Source of the DNA: Pagrus major
Taxonomy: Eukaryota; Chordata; Actinopteri; Spariformes; Sparidae
Reading direction: 5' to 3'
DNA length: 64,000 nt
Assembly: GCF_040436345.1 (NCBI RefSeq)
Contig: NC_133237.1
Span: 27,580,735 to 27,644,734, forward strand
This document shows, piece by piece, positions 57,728 through 64,000 of this stretch. The notes beneath the pieces are model-generated. The model had not been told where the DNA came from, did no database searches, and saw nothing but the letters and a program-made list of their open reading frames with translations. Made by a program: the position numbers and the translations under genes. The stretch's first letter is position 1; each line of letters starts with the position of its first letter.

Positions 57728-58026
57728 GCTGGAAGCTGCCGAGCTAGCTAAAGCTAACGAGCTGGAAGCTACCGAGCTAGCTAAAGCTAGCGAGCTGGAA
57801 GCTACCGAGCTAGCTAAAGCTAGCGAGCTGGAAGCTACCGAGCTAGCTAAAGCTAACTAGCTGGAAGCTACCGAGCTAGCTAAAGCTAGCGAGCTGGAAG
57901 CTACCGAGCTAGCTAAAGCTAGCGAGCTGGAAGCTACCGAGCTAGCTAAAGCTAACTAGCTGGAAGCTACCGAGCTAGCTAAAGCTAACGAGCTGGAAGC
58001 TACCGGGCTAGCTAAAGCTAACGAGC
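57728..58026. repeat. 33-bp satellite, nine copies
   Basis: Nine units built from GAGCTGGAAGCTACC and GAGCTAGCTAAAGCTAGC. Each unit contains AGCTAGCT-AA-AGCTAGC, an inverted repeat. The unit is 11 codons, but variant copies with AACTAG create stops, so it is not coding. Confidence 0.96.
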
Positions 58027-58082
58027 TCTCACACAAAGAGAAGAAATGTCACCTCTGACTCAGTCTGAGGTCTGACCGCGGC

Positions 58083-58123
58083 TGCACCGGACCATGGATC
58101 TATAATAGATCCATGCACCGGAC
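58083..58123. repeat. Perfect 23-bp palindrome flanked by 10-bp direct repeats
   Basis: TGCACCGGAC occurs at 58083-58092 and again at 58114-58123. Between them lies a palindrome with 11-base arms, CATGGATCTAT and ATAGATCCATG, around a single A at 58104. Confidence 0.93.
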
Positions 58124-58135
58124 ACACACAGCAAC

Positions 58136-58149
58136 ACAAGATGGCGACC
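58136..58149 (-). promoter_or_regulatory. YY1-like motif
   Basis: ACAAGATGGCGACC is the reverse form of the YY1 core with one deviation. It lies 41 bp downstream of the putative prrt2 exon 1 donor. Confidence 0.4.
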
Positions 58150-58189
58150 AACAACTGACACTGACCGTGTTCAAGCTGAAGCTACTCAC

Positions 58190-58560
58190 CACATCCTCCT
58201 GCTGTCTGTCCTGCTGTCTGTCCTGCTGCTGTCTGTCCTGCTGTCTGTCCTCCTGCTGTCTGTTCTCCTCCTGTCTGTCCTCCTGTCTGTCCTGCTGTCT
58301 TCTCTTCTCTGTACGTCCACGTCCACAGTAACGTCTCTTTGTCCTCCATTGAACATCTCAGAGGGTTTCAGCTCGTCCCGGCAGCTCAGAGAAGATGAGT
58401 CCAGCCTCTGTCCCTCCACCGCGGCCTGTTAGTCCAGCGGACACACAGAAGGACAGATTATGTCCTGACATCTGGACTAAAATCCTCCAACAGCACAAAC
58501 ACGACGACAGGTGACGTGAAACACCTGCAGACGGCTCACAGCCACCTGTCACTCAACGAG
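58190..58560 (-). promoter_or_regulatory. prrt2: Probable prrt2 first exon and promoter
   Basis: On the minus strand GGATGTG is followed by the strong donor GTGAGTAGC after 58190. The sequence upstream is moderately CpG-containing and has no frame with homology. A 5' noncoding exon of prrt2 starting somewhere in 58300-58450 would fit; the transcription start cannot be seen. Confidence 0.4.
58195..58300. repeat. CTGCTGTCTGTCCT short tandem repeat
   Basis: CTGTCTGTCCTGCTG units repeat irregularly. On the minus strand it lies within the putative prrt2 first exon. Confidence 0.88.
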
Positions 58561-58945
58561 GCCACGCCCCCTGATTATCATAATTTAAAGCAGTGAAGAG
58601 ATCAGCTGTTATTATTATATTTGATATACAGTGCACAAACGTAATATAATAAACTATATACAATATCTGATTATGTGTATAAAATACAATGAATAACATA
58701 CAATATGAGGAATACACCTTATTTTCATACACATAAAATAGAATAAATAGAAGAAGAAGAAAATATGAATGCATATTAAGTAATAAATAAATAAACAAAC
58801 AGTAAATAAACAGCTGGTGATTGTCTGACCCCCTCTTCGTCCCTGTACCTGGTGAGAATCATGTCTTTATACTTCATTTTAACCTGCTTTGTGTTTGGAC
58901 CTGGCTTTAGCTCTACATTAAAACGCTTCCACAGTTTCACTCCAC

Positions 58946-58973
58946 AGATTGATTGATTGATTGATTGATTGAT
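58946..58973. repeat. (TTGA)n microsatellite
   Basis: About seven TTGA units. Confidence 0.95.
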
Positions 58974-59274
58974 ATACAAAAACATTTCCTGCTCTAGGAA
59001 GAGTAAAATTGTTGAAGTGAAAATTTCACCTTAAATTATAATAATGTGATATCAGTGCTCTTATTCTGGTGATAGATGAGCCCGCTTCCTGTCTGGTCTG
59101 TGTTAGCTGATGTCAGCTTTGTGCTGCTTCTCTGTCGCCTCCTGCTGAGTTTCTGCTGACGGAGCACAATCCCAACAATGCACCACTCACTGTTCACACT
59201 ACACCTTCTCCACCGCGATAATCAATATATTCATACTGATTATTAATGTTATCAAGAGGTTTCAATAAAGACAA

Positions 59275-59303
59275 TCATTCATTCATTCATTCATTCATTC
59301 ATT
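59275..59303. repeat. (ATTC)n microsatellite
   Basis: Seven ATTC units. Confidence 0.95.
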
Positions 59304-59874
59304 AATGTTTAGTAAACAACCTGACCTCTGCATCAGGGCATAAACATAAACACACCTGCAGATAAAATAAAATAAATGCTGACATGAATGTTTGGGAACA
59401 AACCGACAGACTGAATTCAGCTCATTTATTTGTGTTTTATTTTGAAGGAGTCAGTGTGACGCGGTCTGTGTTGATGTGCTGCTGGAGTCGCGAGTGTCCA
59501 CTGCCCCCCAGTGGCCACAGGGAGGAACTGCAGCACTACATTTAATTCCCCAGGCTGCAGACCAGAACCAGAACCAGAACCAGAACCAGACCATGATGTT
59601 CAGTCCAGCATCAAACACTAGTGTGACAGCACACACGTGCTTCTGGAGAATACTTTCGAAATAAAAGACCTGAGTGAAGACAGAGGAGTTCATGTTTACA
59701 GTCTTCACCAGAACTCATCGTGTTAGTTTGAGGCTTAACAAACATCTTTTACAGCTTTATCGACAAAAAACAACCCGATCTACAGCCGAGACTCAACAAA
59801 CCAAATATTTTCCTCCAGAATTGATGTAAAATTTACATAATGTTGCTTTAAATCTGGGTTTGGTTACATCCTGT

Positions 59875-59877
<3 letters not shown>

Positions 59878-59907
<30 letters not shown>

Positions 59908-59916
59908 CTTCTTCTT
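59878..59916. repeat. (TTC)n microsatellite
   Basis: About thirteen TTC triplets. Confidence 0.96.
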
Positions 59917-60134
59917 CACAACACTTCAGAACGGTGTCCTGTCTTTAATGGAATATGCTTAATGCTGAGGTAATCCAAAGGTAACAGAAAGTAATCAAGT
60001 TACATTACTTTAATATGGTGATCCTTTAATACTACATGTTTTAAAATATAATTAATAACTTTATTGGAATACATTTTTAAAGTAACCCTCCCAACCCTGA
60101 TTATAATCAAGTTAAAAGAACAAAAATATTATAA

Positions 60135-60375
60135 TTAAAGGAAGAGTTCACCCAGAAATACAAATCATCGTCTCGTCTCCTCCTCACGCTGGTGAAAGTC
60201 AGGTGAAGTTTCCAGCTTCACAGGACATTTCTGGAGCTTCACAGTGAAACGACTGCAGCTCGTCTGCTGTAATCAGTCTGCAGCAGAGAAGAGATCACAA
60301 ACTGATGAGAACAGTTAATTACACCCTTTTAAGATGAATTCTTCACTGCAGCCGCTGAGATAACAGTCTTAGCAA
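60135..60375. mobile_element. Copy of the TTAA transposon family
   Basis: TTAAAGGAAGAGTTCACCC at the left. The body shares CAGCTCGTCTGCTGT, GAGATCACAA and TTCACTGCAGCCGCTGAGAT with 5307-5400 in the copy at 4954, without the 37-bp satellite. Right end not identified. Confidence 0.65.
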
Positions 60376-60605
60376 CTGTTCGTCGAGTAATAAACGAACA
60401 AACATGTCAGGACACTTAGTTTGACCCGTCAGTTCTCCTCTTTCACACTCAGTTTTAGGATTTTCCTGAATTGAGATTTTTTTTGAAAACCCACTTTTAT
60501 TCTGAAGGAACACCTGTCAGAAGAGAAGAGCCGCTTCCGGTTTCGTTTGTTGTTGTCTGCCCTGTTTCCGGTGTGGATGCAGCCGCAGCTGTTCACGGTG
60601 CCAGA

Positions 60606-62712
60606 ATGACAAAACTGCAGCTACTGAACGCCTTCCTGACGGAGCGGCTGGCGGCCGTGGTGAAGGAGGTGCTGGACGTGGTGGAGGACGCGGTGACCGA
60701 GTACCGGGAGGAGACCGCCCGGACCAAGCGGGAGAACGAGAGCCTGCGGAGGCAGCTGCGGGACATCCTGCTGCTGGAGGCCGAGACGGAGTGGCTGAGT
60801 AAGGGCCGAGCTGCAGCTAGCTCCCAGGCGAGCTGTGACAGTTCCGCGCTCCAAACTTCACTTAGAAATATGTCAAGTTTGAACTTCGTGCGCGTCACAA
60901 CGCTAATTTCCCGCTAAAAACACAGACTGTGAAGTTCTGTCCTGTTGTCAAGGACTCGTTCTTAAATTCGGCACCTGTAAAATGTACCGACTCGGTCCAA
61001 ATGTTCTGACAAATCAGACTGTTCTGTGCCTTTTTCCATTTACTTCCTCTTTTGACACCGAGCATCAGCTCAGGTTCCGGAATAAAGTTAACTGCTGGGA
61101 TTGAGGAGCGCTGCTGGTTGGATGATCTAACTATGCGCCGAATTAACGACTGAAATGTTTTGGTGCTGAGTCTAAAAAATAATCCATGTTCATGCTCTCT
61201 GTGCTTTAATGTGTAATGTTAGATTAAAATTGACACATTATCGAATGCAGTCTGGCGTGATGTTCCCTCCTCAGTATGAGCTTCAGTTTTGGGACGACCG
61301 GCTGAATAAACTACTTTCTTCAACTTAAATTCACAAAGTCAGCTGATTGTCATTCATTCAGTTTTTCATTAAAGTAGAATTCAGCTCACTTTTAATTTGT
61401 TATTCGTGTTTTTCATTAACTAATGATCACTTCTGAAATATGAAACGACAAACAGACTGAAAACTGAGCTCCGTTCTTGTTGTACTGAGCTGGTTTACTT
61501 TGAATGTGAATGTTCACAGCGTGTTGGTGTGACCCTGAAGGCACCGTCCAGATCTGGACATGAAGAGCAGAGCTGACGTTAGAGCTCAGCCCGTCTGCGC
61601 CTCCTCAGCCTCAGCGTCACTGATGTAATATTAATATTTCTGTGTTAACTGTCGTGTTATTCCGTGTTGTTTCAGGGTCGACCCGGTCCCGTCTTGGTTT
61701 TGCGGCTCCTGAGCAGCCGTCCTGTGATCTGGAGCCGAGGCCCCACTCTGAGGAGCCCGACTCCACGCTGAACCAGCCCCGACAGCCTCCAGCCAACACA
61801 GCCAAGCCGACACACGAGCAGATCGTGTCTGTGCAGTTACTGTCGGTCCACGGCGACCCGTCCCCGGGGATCCTGCCGGGGGACCAGAAGCCTGCTGAGG
61901 CCTGGGAGCCGGCGCTGAAGCCGGACCTTCAGACGGAGGCGTTGGTGAAAACTTCACCTCTTCCCTCTCACTCCACCCTGAGCCCTCCGTCCGCCTCAGC
62001 CCCCAAAGTCCATGTTGAAGTTCCTGCAGTCAGAGAGGAGCTGGGGCCCGGCCCGGCCCCTCAGATTAAAGCTGAACCTGAGGAATACAACGTGAGTGAA
62101 CCTGAAGGCCACACGGACTCTCTGACACACACTCCGGTCACACAGGAGGCGTTCAGGAACAGATCAGATGGAGGCAGGACGGTGGTGGTGCGCGCAGAGC
62201 GACGTGAAGTCCACGGAAACAGGAAGTCGTCTCAGGAGAAGCCTCCAGCCGATGATGTCACCGCAGCCGGGTACATCCCAGAACTGGTCCACCGCTGTCC
62301 GCGCTGCGGCGAGGCGTTCGGCCAGGCCAGCAGCCTCCGCCTCCACCTGGAGCAGAAGAGAAAAGCCTACGCCTGCGAGTGGTGCTGCAAATCCTTCGCG
62401 CAGTCGGCGGACCTGCGGCGTCACCTGCGCACGCACACGGGCGAGAGGCCGCACCGCTGCACCTTCTGCTCCAAGAGCTTCAGCCAGAGAGGAAACCTGC
62501 GGCGACACCTTCGCATCCACACGGGCGAGCGTCCGTACAGCTGCCCGTACTGCTGCCGCACCTTCAGCGACGGAGACACCATGAAGAAACACAAGCGCAC
62601 ACACTCAGGAGAGAAGGCGTACCGCTGCGTCCAGTGCTCCAAGACCTTCAGCAGCGCCAGCGGCCTGCAGATACACCTGAAGAAGGACATGTGCTACGTG
62701 GCTAACGCCTGA
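60606..62712 (+). CDS. C2H2 zinc-finger protein, complete two-exon gene
   Basis: Exon 1 is 60606-60798 (GTAAGG donor, phase 1) and exon 2 is 61676-62712 (TTGTTTCAG acceptor), encoding 409 residues. The start chosen has A at -3; the upstream frame at 60471 is weaker. Residues 1-64 ([19 protein letters not shown] onward) form a charged helical or coiled-coil leader typical of a large teleost zinc-finger family. Residues 65-260 are Pro/Glu-rich and disordered, with a sumoylation-like IKAEPEE. Five fingers start at Cys272, 298, 326, 354 and 382. Fingers 2-4 are canonical C2H2 with TGERP/SGEK linkers. Finger 1 lacks its second His ([12 protein letters not shown]), and finger 5 ends HLKKDMC, a C2HC form. 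Helix residues -1 to 6 are QSADLRR, QRGNLRR and DGDTMKK. Likely a nuclear DNA-binding regulator; target and orthologue unknown. Confidence 0.9.
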
Positions 62713-63119
62713 TTGGTCCACACAGAGACGCATCACTCAGAATGAAGACTAATGAAAGGAAGTGAGCGTCACAAGCCAGGAGGACACAGATACACACACA
62801 TATGTTTATTACGAGCGTCATCATGTGATCGTCTTTACACACTAAACAGACAACCAGCTGTTTTCTGAGGGGCAGGAACATCGTCCACGCTAAAAACATC
62901 ACAGACAAACTCATCGCGTCGTAAACATGTCGTAAACATGTCGTAAACATGTCGCTGCGTCCAGACATGTTCAGTCAGAGCGGCTCAGTCGTGGTTCCAG
63001 TTTTCAGGTGACGCGCTCCAGAACGCAACAACGCGTAAAATCGATCTTGTGTAGTTTGAAGCGTCCACGCTGACCACGTTTCTGCCGTTTGCCTTTAAAA
63101 GTCGGTCCAGACCAGAGTT
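62713..63119 (+). other. 3' flank of the zinc-finger gene
   Basis: No coding. A small tandem of GTCGTAAACAT lies at 62920-62955. I saw no canonical AATAAA within the first 400 bases. Confidence 0.5.
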
Positions 63120-63124
63120 GGAAG

Positions 63125-63525
63125 AAGTTGATGAAGGTCCTCAGTCATCCAGGTCGTGGGAGTTCTGCTGCTGCTGCATCGTAGTCAACTGGACCCGTTT
63201 CAGTGTCTTGAAGACGTTTCAACTCTCATCCAAGTTCTGAACTGAAGATCTGCTGCTGAGAGAACATCACACCAGACTGCATTCAATAATGTGGCAATTT
63301 AATGTAACATTTTACGCTCAAAGCATAAAAAAGGGTTTGATGTAGTAACACATTTTAAATGTTAACTGATGATCCAAAGAGCAGCACGTCTCCAGCCGGT
63401 CGTTGACTGTCTTCAGGAACCTCAGCTGATGCTCGCTGTCAGAAGAGGAAGCCTGACGTTTCCCCTCAGCCAAGAGATGAAACGTCTTCATGAAACTGAA
63501 ACGAGTCCAGCTGTCGACGACAGAG
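63125..63525. mobile_element. Inverted-repeat element, non-autonomous transposon remnant
   Basis: Left arm 63183-63232 (GTTTCAGTGTCTTGAAGACG core) and right arm 63473-63519 (GATGAAACGTCTTCATGAAA core) are inverted copies with mismatches. They bracket about 240 bp with ACACCAGACTGCATTCAATA. No coding capacity. Confidence 0.65.
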
Positions 63526-63574
63526 AACTTAACTTAACTTGTTAAAACTACAAACATCGCATTGTGAAAATACT

Positions 63575-63800
63575 CCATTTCTATTAGTTTCTACTAAAAG
63601 TCCTGCGTTCATAATTAAAGTACAAAAGTACAGAATCAACTAAATTAACTTAAAATATCAACAGCTCGTTATGCAGAGAGTCTTCTTTCATTGTGGTAAA
63701 TTATATTACTGGATTATTTTTACTGATGCTGATGATAAAAGAAAAAGTACAAAGTAGCAGAAAATGGAAATACTCAAGTACAAGTACCAGCACTTACACG
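63575..63800. repeat. Interspersed repeat (GTACTTAGTTACATT family), sense
   Basis: AAAGTCCTGCGTTCATAATT, AAAGTACAAAGTAGCAGAAA and ACTCAAGTACAAGTACCAG. Confidence 0.75.
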
Positions 63801-63894
63801 TATGTACTTTCTATCATATTTATTGTTGACATCAAGTCACTTTTTCAATGTTTTCAGGCGCTGATGTGGCAGCAAAGTCGTTCTTCTTCATGTG

Positions 63895-64000
63895 AAACTT
63901 GGTTGTTTTCACTATTTGCAGATTATTTTCTCAGTAAATCATCTCGTCTATAAAAATGTCAGGAAATAGTGACGTGAAATCTTCAAGTTGTCCAAAAGCT
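63895..64000. repeat. Interspersed repeat (GATTAATC family), cut by the window edge
   Basis: TTTGCAGATTATTTTCTCAG and CTATAAAAATGTCAGGAAAT. Continues beyond the window. Confidence 0.55.

Larger units (their letters stand above)
58561..60134. other. Intergenic spacer between prrt2 and the zinc-finger gene
   Basis: AT-rich, no gene recognised. It holds (TTGA)n at 58946-58973, (ATTC)n at 59275-59303, a CCAGAA run at 59556-59591 and (TTC)n at 59878-59916. The two genes are divergently arranged. Confidence 0.6.

Noticed and set aside
57728..58026. Repetitive peptide frame ELEATELAKAS from the 33-bp array
   Set aside because: Variant copies containing AACTAG put stops in the frame, so it is not maintained.

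Overview
The window looks like chromosome-scale assembly from a ray-finned (probably percomorph) teleost. All four recognisable genes are vertebrate and split by GT-AG introns, and exon content is tiny compared with introns. The rest is packed with long dinucleotide and trinucleotide microsatellites, minisatellites and short interspersed repeats of the kind that fill teleost genomes. There are no bacterial features: no operons, no ribosome binding sites and no CRISPR array.

Layout from left to right. (1) 1-393 (+) holds the last two coding exons of an ST6GALNAC2-like sialyltransferase. Its C-terminal tail runs into a G-rich minisatellite. (2) 2760-3157 is a CpG-rich segment ending in a good splice donor, probably the untranslated first exon and promoter of the next gene. 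(3) 7320-38416 (+) holds the first four coding exons of caskin2, encoding the N-terminal ankyrin repeats, with introns of about 19.4 kb, 11.0 kb and 0.36 kb. The gene breaks off 0.9 kb before a 100-N assembly gap (39319-39418), and none of its remaining exons were found on the other side. (4) 39419-41350 is almost pure CTC/CT polypyrimidine sequence, and 41350-47700 holds no gene I recognise. (5) 49960-47743 (-) holds three coding exons of prrt2, with two likely untranslated upstream exons at 56538-56441 and near 58190. (6) 60606-62712 (+) is a complete two-exon C2H2 zinc-finger gene of 409 residues. (7) The last 1.3 kb is repeats.

The genes do not form a pathway. ST6GALNAC2 adds sialic acid to O-glycans in the Golgi. 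Caskin2 is an ankyrin/SH3/SAM scaffold. PRRT2 is a presynaptic membrane protein. The zinc-finger protein is probably a DNA-binding nuclear factor. The st6galnac2-caskin2 neighbourhood fits vertebrate synteny (both human genes lie in 17q25). The prrt2 and zinc-finger part lies on the far side of the gap and should not be assumed adjacent until the join is verified.

I found no convincing new biological system. The points most worth a second look are the interrupted caskin2 gene with a purine-to-pyrimidine strand flip at the gap, a TTAA-flanked transposon with its own internal satellite, a poly-G run that sets the sialyltransferase stop codon, a perfect small palindrome flanked by 10-bp direct repeats, and a 33-bp satellite lying between two YY1-like sites just downstream of the inferred prrt2 first exon.
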